DNA from: CAYOVG01 sp964407285
GTDB lineage: Bacteria; Desulfobacterota; Syntrophobacteria; Syntrophobacterales; Syntrophobacteraceae
Assembly (NCBI GenBank): GCA_964407285.1
Contig: CAYOVG010000137.1
Location: forward strand, 1 to 16,699
Length of the DNA: 16,699 nucleotides
Reading direction: 5' to 3'
Below, one piece after another: positions 1 to 6,883 of the stretch. The translations under genes and the position numbers were made by a program. The notes below the pieces were generated by a model that did no database searches, was not told the origin of the DNA, and was given only the letters and a program-made list of their open reading frames with translations. Each line of letters begins with the position of its first letter. The stretch's first letter is position 1.

Positions 1-2
1 CC

Positions 3-239
3 AGGTCGGTGTCGTCGGGGCTGCTGAGTGCGGAGGAAGTTCGTGTTCTTAACGACGAGGCCGTATTGAACCTGGTTTTCGAAGGATCGTTTTCGACCAG
101 CGAGATAGTTACGGACCTTTCCGGAAGGGGAGTGGGATTGTCGGCTGTGAAGGCCGCGCTGGATGAGCTTGGGGGCAAGGTGGAGATGGAGACGGGGATA
201 GGGAAGGGGACGGTCTTCCGTTTTTACCTGGAACTGTGA
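3..239 (+). CDS. CheA-like histidine kinase, C-terminal end (partial)
   Basis: The reading frame is open from the window edge, so only the last ~78 residues are seen. They carry the late part of a GHKL/HATPase domain of CheA type: a loop resembling LxFxxxFSTSExVTDxSGRGVGL, followed by LGG and GxGTxFxFxLxL strands. In CheA this region binds ATP and feeds phosphate to an Hpt histidine. The protein stops directly after the ATPase fold (ends FYLEL), so there is no C-terminal CheW/P5 coupling domain; it is therefore not a standard array-bound CheA. Its stop is 26 bp before the CheX-like gene, which is followed closely by a CheY-like and a GGDEF gene, so this is the kinase of that operon. The dimerisation and Hpt parts lie outside the window. 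Confidence 0.85.
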   Translation, partial: RSVSSGLLSAEEVRVLNDEAVLNLVFEGSFSTSEIVTDLSGRGVGLSAVKAALDELGGKVEMETGIGKGTVFRFYLEL

Positions 240-265
240 TTGCTGCGAAAATGCAGGAGCCGACC

Positions 266-784
266 ATGTCTGAGCAGTTTAGTGTGGAATATTTTGTTAA
301 AGCCGTTGTAGAATATGCCGTAGCCTTTTTCCGCCGGGACCTCCACATAGAGGTGCGAGACGTCACCTACAACCTGGAGAACGCGAAAAAGCTCGAATTG
401 CGCTATCTTACATCACTGCTGGTCCTGGAGGGAAGCTTCAGGCTGTACCTGGCTTTCAGTTTTGAGAAGCCGCTCATCGAGCATGCTTTCAAGGTCTACG
501 CCGAGGACATCGAGGTGTCGGAAGACGAATGGAATGCGTACATGGAAGAAACCGCGGGAGACATCATCAATATCGTCGTGGGAAACGCTACCGCCACTTT
601 GCGGGGAGGACCGGTGGCGACTCTCTCGCCGCCGGTTGTCATCTCCGAAGCCAGGAGCATCTTCCGCCACAAGGAAACGCAGCTCTGCACCGTTTGTCTG
701 GATACGGACTTTGGTAAGATGGATATCTGCTGCATTGCTTCGAAGGAGTTTTTCAACGAGGAGATCCGGAACGTGCTGCAGTGA
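266..784 (+). CDS. CheX-like chemotaxis phosphatase
   Basis: This 172-residue protein resembles the CheX family (CheC/CheX/FliY fold), which dephosphorylates CheY-P. The diagnostic helix is around residues 94-106 (E..AGDIINIVVGN), followed ~20 residues later by SPP and a beta strand, as in CheX. In the family the active pair is ExxN; here the aligned positions are D99 and N102, a conservative Glu-to-Asp change. ATG 266 is chosen because AGGAG lies at 255-259 with ideal spacing; a GTG at 236 overlapping the preceding stop and an ATG at 251 are in frame but poorly placed. Located between a CheA-like kinase and a CheY-like receiver, its natural substrate is probably that receiver. Localisation should be cytoplasmic; no signal or TM segment is seen. 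Confidence 0.75.
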   Translation: MSEQFSVEYFVKAVVEYAVAFFRRDLHIEVRDVTYNLENAKKLELRYLTSLLVLEGSFRLYLAFSFEKPLIEHAFKVYAEDIEVSEDEWNAYMEETAGDIINIVVGNATATLRGGPVATLSPPVVISEARSIFRHKETQLCTVCLDTDFGKMDICCIASKEFFNEEIRNVLQ

Positions 785-808
785 AATACCGGTTTTCAGG
801 AGGCCGCA

Positions 809-1186
809 GTGAAGTCGTTGTCGATTATGGTGGTGGATGATTCCAACATCACTATCAAAAAACTTACCAAAATGATCGAGGAACTGGGCCATAAGGTGGT
901 TCATGTAGCCAATACCGGGCAACAGGCGGTGGAAAGCTACATGTCCGTCCGGCCCGATATGGTTACGATGGACATCACCATGCCGGACATGGACGGCATC
1001 GAAGCCACCAAGAGGATCATCGGACAGCATCGGAACGCCCTGATCGTTATGATCACGGCGCACGGCCAGGAGCAGATGGTCATGGACGCCATCGAAGCCG
1101 GGGCCAAAGGGTATGTGCTGAAGCCGGTGAAACAGGACAAGCTGGGCGAACATATCGAACAGGTTTATTCGAAGTACGGATCGTAG
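809..1186 (+). CDS. CheY-like single-domain response regulator
   Basis: This 125-residue receiver has all canonical residues: acidic pair D10/D11, phosphoacceptor D55 in MDITMPDMDG, switch Thr T83 and conserved K105-P106. There is no output domain. The start is GTG 809, preceded by AGGAGG at 798-803. It lies 24 bp after the CheX-like gene and 2 bp before the GGDEF gene, so it is translated in the same operon and is the likely phosphate acceptor of the upstream CheA-like kinase and substrate of the CheX-like phosphatase. No motility, flagellar or MCP gene is visible here, so its output could be the adjacent diguanylate cyclase or an unknown partner rather than the flagellar switch (inference). 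Confidence 0.9.
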   Translation: MKSLSIMVVDDSNITIKKLTKMIEELGHKVVHVANTGQQAVESYMSVRPDMVTMDITMPDMDGIEATKRIIGQHRNALIVMITAHGQEQMVMDAIEAGAKGYVLKPVKQDKLGEHIEQVYSKYGS

Positions 1187-1188
1187 CC

Positions 1189-2091
1189 ATGTTGGAGAAT
1201 ATTCTTTTCGAGACCCATTTCGACATTATCCCGTTCGACATCTACGTGGTGGACGTGACGACCCATTCGATCATCTACATGAACCGCCATTTCAAGGAGC
1301 GCTTCGGGGATTTTACCGGCTCCTGTTGCTACAAGGCCCTTTACGAACTGGAGAAGCCCTGTACGTTCTGCAAGATCAAGGGGCTGATCACGAGGGACGG
1401 AAAACCCAACGGGAAGACGTACATCTTCGAGCATTTCAACGAGGTGGACGACTGCTGGTACCAGATTCAGGAGAAGGCCATCTGCTGGCCCGACGGCCAT
1501 ATCGTCAAGTATTCCATCGCCGTGGACATTTCCGAACTCAAGGAGACGCAGAACCGCCTTGCGGAAGCCCACGCCGAACTGGTGCTCAAGACGAAGGAAC
1601 TCGAAATCCTTTCCGCCACGGACCGGTTGACCGGCGTGTACAACCGGCTGAAGCTCGATGAGTCCCTCGGTGCGGAACTCGAGAGGTCGAATCGTTACGG
1701 CAACGCCCTGTCGATCATCCTGCTGGACATCGATCATTTCAAAGCGGTCAACGATACCTACGGGCATCAGGCGGGAGACAAGGTGCTTTGCCGCCTGGCC
1801 GCGCTCTTCAAGGAGCGGGTTCGCAGGACGGACATTCTCGGCCGCTGGGGGGGCGAGGAATTCATGATCCTCTGCCCGGAGACCGACATCGCCAGTGCCG
1901 GGGCGCTGGCCGAACAACTCCGCCTGGCGATCGAGGACGCCCCTTTTCCCGTGGGCGGGAAGGTTACGGTCAGTTTCGGAGTCGCGCGGCACAAGGGAGG
2001 CGACACCGTGGGGAGTGTGATCAGCCGCGCCGACGAAGCGCTCTACAGAGCCAAACAAAAGGGCCGGAACAGGGTTGAGGTGGACGAGTAG
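1189..2091 (+). CDS. PAS-GGDEF diguanylate cyclase with Cys-rich PAS domain
   Basis: This 300-residue soluble protein should make c-di-GMP from two GTP. Residues ~12-120 form a PAS domain ending in a DISELKE linker; residues ~120-142 look like a signalling coiled coil; residues ~143-297 form the GGDEF domain. The active-site loop is GGEEF at 221-225, and an RxxD inhibitory I-site (R212-D215) sits exactly five residues upstream, so product feedback inhibition is expected. The PAS domain has C46, C47 and a CxxC at 58-61, which could bind a metal, cluster or act as a redox switch (inference). It starts 2 bp after the CheY-like gene with no strong Shine-Dalgarno, suggesting translational coupling. 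It is probably the output, directly or indirectly, of the CheA/CheX/CheY operon. Confidence 0.93.
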   Translation: MLENILFETHFDIIPFDIYVVDVTTHSIIYMNRHFKERFGDFTGSCCYKALYELEKPCTFCKIKGLITRDGKPNGKTYIFEHFNEVDDCWYQIQEKAICWPDGHIVKYSIAVDISELKETQNRLAEAHAELVLKTKELEILSATDRLTGVYNRLKLDESLGAELERSNRYGNALSIILLDIDHFKAVNDTYGHQAGDKVLCRLAALFKERVRRTDILGRWGGEEFMILCPETDIASAGALAEQLRLAIEDAPFPVGGKVTVSFGVARHKGGDTVGSVISRADEALYRAKQKGRNRVEVDE

Positions 2092-2335
2092 TTCTGCCCC
2101 GCACCTGTGAGCTTCGCCTGATTCACCCCTATGAGGAACCTCTCGGTCTTTCAATTCATCGCTTTCGGAATTCCCGCCGAGCCCAACCCTTTCCATGTTT
2201 CCTTTCCGGCAAAGACATGATTCGCTTTCCGCCTCACATCATCGGGGGAGTTTCTCAATATGGGAAAATATGGTAATGGTACCTTGAAGTAGTTTGGCAT
2301 TCAAGCATTCAGCATTCTGGGGGGTCTGTTCGGCG
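2092..2335. other. Intergenic region upstream of the histidine kinase
   Basis: This 244-bp gap separates the chemosensory-like operon from the two-component pair. I see no clear terminator and no convincing protein-coding gene. It contains a direct repeat AATATGG (2257-2263 and 2267-2273) and three close GCATTC copies (2297-2302, 2305-2310, 2312-2317) just before the kinase start. It is likely to carry the kinase promoter, but I cannot assign -35/-10 boxes with confidence. Confidence 0.5.
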
Positions 2336-3868
2336 ATGGCGAAGCAGCGTATGAGCCTGCGGATAAGAATTTTCGTGCTCCTGGCGGCGATTGTGGGGGC
2401 TTCGGTCGTTGGCGGAATTGCGACTTTATGGTATTTTTCCCGTATAGAGACCCTGCTCGAAACGGTAGTTGACCATGATATCACGGCGCTGGAAGCCGCA
2501 GCGGGTCTCGAAGCCGCAATGGTAATGCAGAAGGGTTTCGTCAGTTACTATTCGCTCGACGGCGATCCTCGCTGGCTGGAAGCGCTGGAGAAATACCACC
2601 ATGCTTTCCAGGACCGTCTTCGGGACGCCCGAGGGTCCGCATATATTGCCGAGGCCGACGTCCTCCTCGACCGGATCGAGCACCGCTACGTCGATTACTC
2701 GACATCCCGCGAACGCGTGCTTCAGTTCTACACAAACGGGGAACACGCCGCCGGACATCTCCTGCACCAGGACCTGAGGACCGAGTTCCTGGCAATCTAC
2801 GACCTTTGCGAGCAGTATAAGAAGATTCATGTGGAGAGCATCCACAGGGCCCGTGATGCAAGCCGCCGGGAGGTGCTCCTGATCAATCGGGGGGCGATGG
2901 TGATTCTACCGTGCGTGCTGCTCTTCGCGCTGCTTCTTTCCTACGTTCTGCTCAAACAGGTCCTCGGGCCGATACGGCGGCTGGCCATGGAAGGCCGTGT
3001 TGAAGGTACGAGCACGGATGCGGATGCGGATACGGGGGCCGCGGGGGAGGAACCCGCGGACGAAGTGAATGTCCTCAGCCGGCGGATGCACCGCCTGATA
3101 GACGATGTGGACAGGACACAGTCCAAACTAAGGTTGAGCCGCGAACATCTCGTCCAGTCCGAAAAGCTGGCGACGGTGGGAAGGCTTGCGGCCGGCGTGG
3201 CCCACACCATCAGAAATCCGCTCACATCGGTCAAGATGCGGCTGTTTTCACTCGAGCGTTCACTCAAATTGTCCATGTCGCAAAAGGAGGACTTCTTCGT
3301 AATTTCCGAGGAGATACGCCATATCGACGCAATCGTCAGGAATTTCCTGGAGTTTTCCAGGCCCCCGAAACTGAAGGTGCAGCAGTTGAGTCCCTCCAGG
3401 GCCGTGGACATGGCCCTGCAACTGTTGCGGCACCGGATCGAGTCCTACGGCGTGAGTCTCGAACTCGACAGGGAAAAGCCGCTTCCGGAAATCTCGTGCG
3501 ATCCCGAACAATTGAAGGAAGTGCTGGTGAATCTGCTCGTGAACTCCTGCGAGGTGCTGACGGACGGCGGCAGAATCGTCATCAGAGAGCGGGAGAGTTC
3601 GGATGCCGCCCTGGGCAGGGTAGCCGTCATAGAGGTGAACGACAGCGGGCCGGGGGTTCCCGAGTCCGTTCGTGAAAAGGTTTTTCAGCCGTTTTTCAGC
3701 ACCAAGGAAGAGGGAACGGGCCTTGGACTTAGCATTGCAATGCGCATCGTGCAGGACCACGGCGGGTCGATAGAAGTAGAATCTCCACAAGGAGTTGGAG
3801 CGACGTTCAAAGTTGTTTTGCCGGTCGACGGCGGAGGGAATATTGGCCAGAATACTGATAGTAGATGA
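2336..3868 (+). CDS. Membrane sensor histidine kinase (NtrB/AtoS-like)
   Basis: This is a 510-residue sensor kinase. A TM helix lies at ~9-31, a ~150-residue extracytoplasmic, largely helical sensor region at ~32-185, a second TM at ~187-207, then a HAMP-like linker containing a low-complexity DADADTGAAGEEP stretch, HisKA, and a HATPase domain (N box NLLVNSCEVL, G1 DSGPGVP, F/G2 FFSTKEEGTGLGL). The phosphoacceptor is H290 in GVAHTIRNPL; the usual acidic residue right after the His is Thr here. ATG 2336 (MAKQRMSLRIRIF) is preferred over an in-frame TTG at 2294 since it leaves a short positively charged start before TM1, with a G-rich stretch ~11 bp upstream. The gene overlaps the NtrC-type regulator by 26 bp, so the two form a cognate pair. 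The ligand is unknown. Confidence 0.9.
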   Translation: MAKQRMSLRIRIFVLLAAIVGASVVGGIATLWYFSRIETLLETVVDHDITALEAAAGLEAAMVMQKGFVSYYSLDGDPRWLEALEKYHHAFQDRLRDARGSAYIAEADVLLDRIEHRYVDYSTSRERVLQFYTNGEHAAGHLLHQDLRTEFLAIYDLCEQYKKIHVESIHRARDASRREVLLINRGAMVILPCVLLFALLLSYVLLKQVLGPIRRLAMEGRVEGTSTDADADTGAAGEEPADEVNVLSRRMHRLIDDVDRTQSKLRLSREHLVQSEKLATVGRLAAGVAHTIRNPLTSVKMRLFSLERSLKLSMSQKEDFFVISEEIRHIDAIVRNFLEFSRPPKLKVQQLSPSRAVDMALQLLRHRIESYGVSLELDREKPLPEISCDPEQLKEVLVNLLVNSCEVLTDGGRIVIRERESSDAALGRVAVIEVNDSGPGVPESVREKVFQPFFSTKEEGTGLGLSIAMRIVQDHGGSIEVESPQGVGATFKVVLPVDGGGNIGQNTDSR

Positions 3869-5288
3869 TGATCCGAATCTCAGGCAGAGTTTCGAGAAGC
3901 TCCTGATCGAAGAGGGGCACCGCGTCAGGACGGCGGCGACCGGGGAAGCGGCCCTGGCCATGGTCCGGGAAAGCGCGCCCGAACTCGTCATTATGGACGT
4001 GAGGCTGCCCGGCATCGACGGCTTGCAGGCTTTCAAGGCCATTCACGCCATGGAGCCGAAGCTCCCGGTCGTCATCATGACCGCGTACGGCACCACGGAA
4101 ACCGCCATCGAAGCGACCAAAGCCGGCGCTTTCGATTATGTGCTCAAGCCCTTCGAAATTCCCGACATCCTGTCGATCATCAACCAGGCGCTGGAAGCGG
4201 GCCGCCTGATGCGCTCCCGTGTCGAGATGAACGTGGCGCCCGAGATCGCCTGTTCCGACGCGATCCTGGGGCAAAGCAAACCCATGCAGGAGATCTACAA
4301 GGCCATCGGCCGCGTGGCCCGCGCCGACGCAACGGTGTTGGTCCGGGGAGAATCGGGCACCGGAAAGGAACTGGTGGCCAGGGCAATCTATCATCACAGC
4401 CTGCGTAACGATAAGCCCTTCCTTGTGATCAACTGCGTCGCTATTCCGGAGACGCTCCTCGAGAGCGAACTCTTCGGCTATGAAAAGGGGGCGTTCACGG
4501 GGGCCGTGTCCCGAAAGGTCGGGAAAATTGAACAGGCCTACGGAGGCACCATCTTCCTGGATGAAATAGGAGACATGCCTTTCAGCATCCAGGCGAAGAT
4601 CTTGCGGTTGCTGCAGGAAAGGAGCATCGAGCGGCTCGGAGGGCGGGACCCCATACCCGTAGACGTGCGAATCATCGCCGCCACGAACCGGGACCTGGAA
4701 ACCGCTATCAATGAAGGCCATTTTCGCGAGGACCTCTACTACAGGCTCAAGGTGGTCACCATTTCCCTTCCTCCCCTGCGCGAGCGGACCGGCGATATTC
4801 CCATACTGGCCGAATATTTCCTGGCTCGATTCTCCCGGGAAATGGAAGTGAACAACCCCGGGATGACCGCGGACGCCAGATCGCTGCTGAGCACCTACGA
4901 CTGGCCCGGCAATGTCCGGGAACTGGCCAATACTATCCATAAGGCCCTGATTTTCAGTCGCGGATGCCCCATCGGAACCGACGACATCACTCAGGCCATG
5001 CAGGGGGAAGCCACCTGCAAGGGCATGGAGATGGATACGGGCGATGTCAACGAGACGATACGCCGTTGGGTGCGCAAGACGCTCGCTTCGGATGCGAGTG
5101 AGAACATGTTTGACAGTTTGATGGACCACTTCGGCGGCATCCTGGTGGGCGAGGCCCTCAACCTTACCGGCGGCAACCGGAGCCGCGCCGCAAGGCTTCT
5201 CGGCATATCTCGGCCCACTTTGATTTCCAAGATAGACAAGTACCGGCTTCGCACCGAGACATCCACCACGTCCGACCTGGACCGATAG
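3843..5288 (+). CDS. NtrC-family sigma-54-dependent response regulator
   Basis: This 481-residue activator has three domains. A receiver (~1-120) holds D8/D9/D10 and phosphoacceptor D52. An AAA+ sigma-54 interaction domain (~140-375) holds Walker A GESGTGKE at 169-176, the sigma-54 contact loop GAFTGA at 216-221, and an arginine-finger region (LPPLRER). A Fis-type helix-turn-helix lies near the C terminus (GGNRSRAARLLGISRPTL). TTG 3843 is taken as start because it gives MARILIVDDD, the normal receiver N terminus, with GGAGGG at 3833-3838; the upstream in-frame start would add 16 residues lying inside the kinase gene. It should be activated by the overlapping kinase and act on sigma-54 promoters. 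A near-perfect one lies 163 bp after its stop, before the TauE/SafE operon. Confidence 0.93.
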   Translation: MARILIVDDDPNLRQSFEKLLIEEGHRVRTAATGEAALAMVRESAPELVIMDVRLPGIDGLQAFKAIHAMEPKLPVVIMTAYGTTETAIEATKAGAFDYVLKPFEIPDILSIINQALEAGRLMRSRVEMNVAPEIACSDAILGQSKPMQEIYKAIGRVARADATVLVRGESGTGKELVARAIYHHSLRNDKPFLVINCVAIPETLLESELFGYEKGAFTGAVSRKVGKIEQAYGGTIFLDEIGDMPFSIQAKILRLLQERSIERLGGRDPIPVDVRIIAATNRDLETAINEGHFREDLYYRLKVVTISLPPLRERTGDIPILAEYFLARFSREMEVNNPGMTADARSLLSTYDWPGNVRELANTIHKALIFSRGCPIGTDDITQAMQGEATCKGMEMDTGDVNETIRRWVRKTLASDASENMFDSLMDHFGGILVGEALNLTGGNRSRAARLLGISRPTLISKIDKYRLRTETSTTSDLDR

Positions 5289-5450
5289 ACCGATAAAGGT
5301 TCCGTTGATCGGTATTCCTTCATCGCTTCTTTACATACTGTAAAAAAGCCTGACAGGCCTGCGGTCCTCTCCTCTATACCGAATCTCGACATGTCGAAAT
5401 AATTGTTGTAGTTCCAGAAACTTAAGCGCTACCTCTCGGATTGTGCTTTT
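5289..5450 (+). promoter_or_regulatory. Candidate activator-binding region (UAS) with two dyads
   Basis: Two inverted repeats lie upstream of the sigma-54 promoter: TTTACA-TAC-TGTAAA at 5330-5344, and the perfect 12-bp palindrome TCGACATGTCGA at 5386-5397. Their centres are roughly 140 and 85 bp upstream of the predicted transcription start, where NtrC-type activators commonly bind. That either dyad is bound by the adjacent regulator is inference. No coding gene is credible in this stretch. Confidence 0.45.
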
Positions 5451-5466
5451 TGGCACGTCCATTGCC
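5451..5466 (+). promoter_or_regulatory. Sigma-54 (RpoN) promoter of the TauE/SafE operon
   Basis: TGGCACGTCCATTGCC matches the -24/-12 consensus TGGCACG-N4-TTGC exactly over the core elements, with the GG and GC dinucleotides separated by the required 10 bp; it is also preceded by T, as in the extended consensus. Only the base after TTGC (C rather than A/T) departs. Transcription should start near 5477, giving a ~145-nt leader before the TauE/SafE start. The promoter lies directly downstream of an NtrC-type activator gene, the expected arrangement for local control. Confidence 0.85.
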
Positions 5467-5476
5467 ATAAGGGAGT

Positions 5477-5621
5477 TGAGCCTCGCGAGTCGGCTCCCAT
5501 GGAAATGAGTTCGATGCTCCCCCGGGGTATTGCGTATACATGCGGAGTGGTGTGCTTTTGCGGCTCTATTCAAGGTTCGGAGTACGTCCTAATCAATCAT
5601 CATCGTAGAGGAGGTTTTTTC
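5477..5621 (+). other. Predicted untranslated leader of the TauE/SafE mRNA
   Basis: The stretch between the predicted sigma-54 start point and the first gene is ~145 nt long. It contains a small hairpin (GAGCC/GGCTC, about 5477-5495) and ends in a strong Shine-Dalgarno, AGAGGAGG, ahead of ATG 5622. An in-frame ATG at 5499 exists but lacks comparable ribosome-binding signals and would encode a non-conserved-looking extension. No known riboswitch fold is recognised. Confidence 0.45.
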
Positions 5622-6878
5622 ATGAATGTTGGTAGACAAGTTTACGAATTTCTAAAAGCTGCATCGGTGGCGCATGCGAAATGGGACTTCGAAGTTTCCA
5701 TGTCCATCATCAAGAATCGGAAGAAGCTTCTGATACTCGCGATCATGACGCTTCCCATTCTGGGCGTCTCTCTGCTCGAGGCCGCCGGCCCGATGCTGGG
5801 CGGTAAAACGGCCTATGCTCCGGCTTACTATTCGACCACCATTTTCATCGTCTCCATGGCCGTGGGTCTGGCCGCCGGTCTTATCACCGGATGTATCGGC
5901 GCGGGCGGCGGTTTCATCATCACGCCCGCTCTGATGGCGGCCGGCGTCAAGGGTATCCTGGCGGTCGGGACCGACCTTTTCCACATTTTCGCCAAGGCCA
6001 TCATGGGCACGACGGTGCACAAGAAGCTTGGGAACGTGTCGGTGAGCCTTGCGGTCGCCTTCCTGGTGGGTTCGGCGGGAGGCACATTCATCGGCGGCGC
6101 CATCAATAAGGGTCTCTACAATAAGGACCCGTTGCTGAGCGAGGCGTTCATCAGTACGGTATACGCGATTTTGCTCGGGTTCCTCGGCTTCTACGCTCTT
6201 ATCGACTACATCAAATCGAGCAGGGGCGGTGACTCAGGCGGCGACGCCCACGGAGGACCCGCAGGCGGGACCCCCGCGATGGCCACCAAGTTGCAGAACC
6301 TGAATCTCCCTCCCATGATCAGTTTCGACGAGGATTTCGTTCCCGGCGGCAAGAAGATATCCGGAGTCATCATTGCACTGGGCGGCGTGATTGTCGGCAT
6401 CATGGCGGCTATCATGGGCGTGGGCGGCGGTTTCATCACATTCCCGATGTTCGTGTACATCTTCGGTGTTTCCTCCATGACGACCGTTGGAACGGACATC
6501 CTGCAGATTATCTTCACGGCGGGACTTGCAGCCATTGGCCAGTACGCTATCTATGGTTACGTTTTCTATACGCTTGCCATGGGAATGCTGATCGGCTCCC
6601 TCCTCGGCATTCAGGTCGGAGCGCTCACCACGAAGGTCGTAAAAGGCATTCACATCCGTGGGTTCTACGCGGTGTCGATCCTTGCCGGTTTCGTCAACCG
6701 CGTCGCAACGCTGCCCAAGAAGTTCACGGAACTCGAAGTTGTGGATTTATCTAAGCCGGTAGTGGACAACATCGAGTTCGTAGGCAACATCGTATTCTGG
6801 ATAGTGGTCGCCATATTCGGCATTTGGATATTCGCCAAGTTCTTCGCCAATGTCGGTGCGCTGAGAGAGGAGGAATAG
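5622..6878 (+). CDS. TauE/SafE-family permease (sulfite/organosulfonate exporter family, formerly DUF81)
   Basis: This 418-residue integral membrane protein has the two-fold repeated TauE/SafE signature: GAGGGFIITPALMAAGV...GTD in the first half and GVGGGFITFPMFVYIFGV...GTD in the second, with about eight to nine hydrophobic segments. Family members move anions such as sulfite, sulfoacetate or related compounds across the inner membrane; the substrate here cannot be read from sequence. Peculiarities are an ~35-residue charged N-terminal extension before the first TM and a glycine-rich, hydrophilic central loop (~200-250, containing SSRGGDSGGDAHGG). ATG 5622 is chosen for its AGAGGAGG ribosome-binding site. 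It is the first gene of a three-gene unit behind the sigma-54 promoter, and its 3' end carries the ribosome-binding site of the next gene. Confidence 0.9.
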   Translation: MNVGRQVYEFLKAASVAHAKWDFEVSMSIIKNRKKLLILAIMTLPILGVSLLEAAGPMLGGKTAYAPAYYSTTIFIVSMAVGLAAGLITGCIGAGGGFIITPALMAAGVKGILAVGTDLFHIFAKAIMGTTVHKKLGNVSVSLAVAFLVGSAGGTFIGGAINKGLYNKDPLLSEAFISTVYAILLGFLGFYALIDYIKSSRGGDSGGDAHGGPAGGTPAMATKLQNLNLPPMISFDEDFVPGGKKISGVIIALGGVIVGIMAAIMGVGGGFITFPMFVYIFGVSSMTTVGTDILQIIFTAGLAAIGQYAIYGYVFYTLAMGMLIGSLLGIQVGALTTKVVKGIHIRGFYAVSILAGFVNRVATLPKKFTELEVVDLSKPVVDNIEFVGNIVFWIVVAIFGIWIFAKFFANVGALREEE

Positions 6879-6883
6879 AAGTC

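Noticed and set aside
1165..2196. 343-codon - strand frame opposite the diguanylate cyclase
   Set aside because: It is a shadow of the GGDEF gene; no recognisable protein features.
2294..2335. TTG start adding 14 residues to the histidine kinase
   Set aside because: TTG without a Shine-Dalgarno, placed within the GCATTC repeat; ATG 2336 gives a typical start before the first TM helix.
3807..5129. Long open frame (440 codons) on the - strand opposite the NtrC-type gene
   Set aside because: It is antisense to a gene with unmistakable receiver, AAA+ and HTH motifs; its composition (His/Arg/Gly rich) is a high-GC shadow.
5331..5573. 80-codon - strand frame across the TauE/SafE promoter region
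   Set aside because: It overlaps the sigma-54 promoter and dyads, has no family resemblance and no convincing start signal.
5499..5621. Upstream in-frame ATG extending the TauE/SafE protein by 41 residues
   Set aside because: No good ribosome-binding site there, while ATG 5622 has AGAGGAGG at ideal spacing; the extension has no conserved look.
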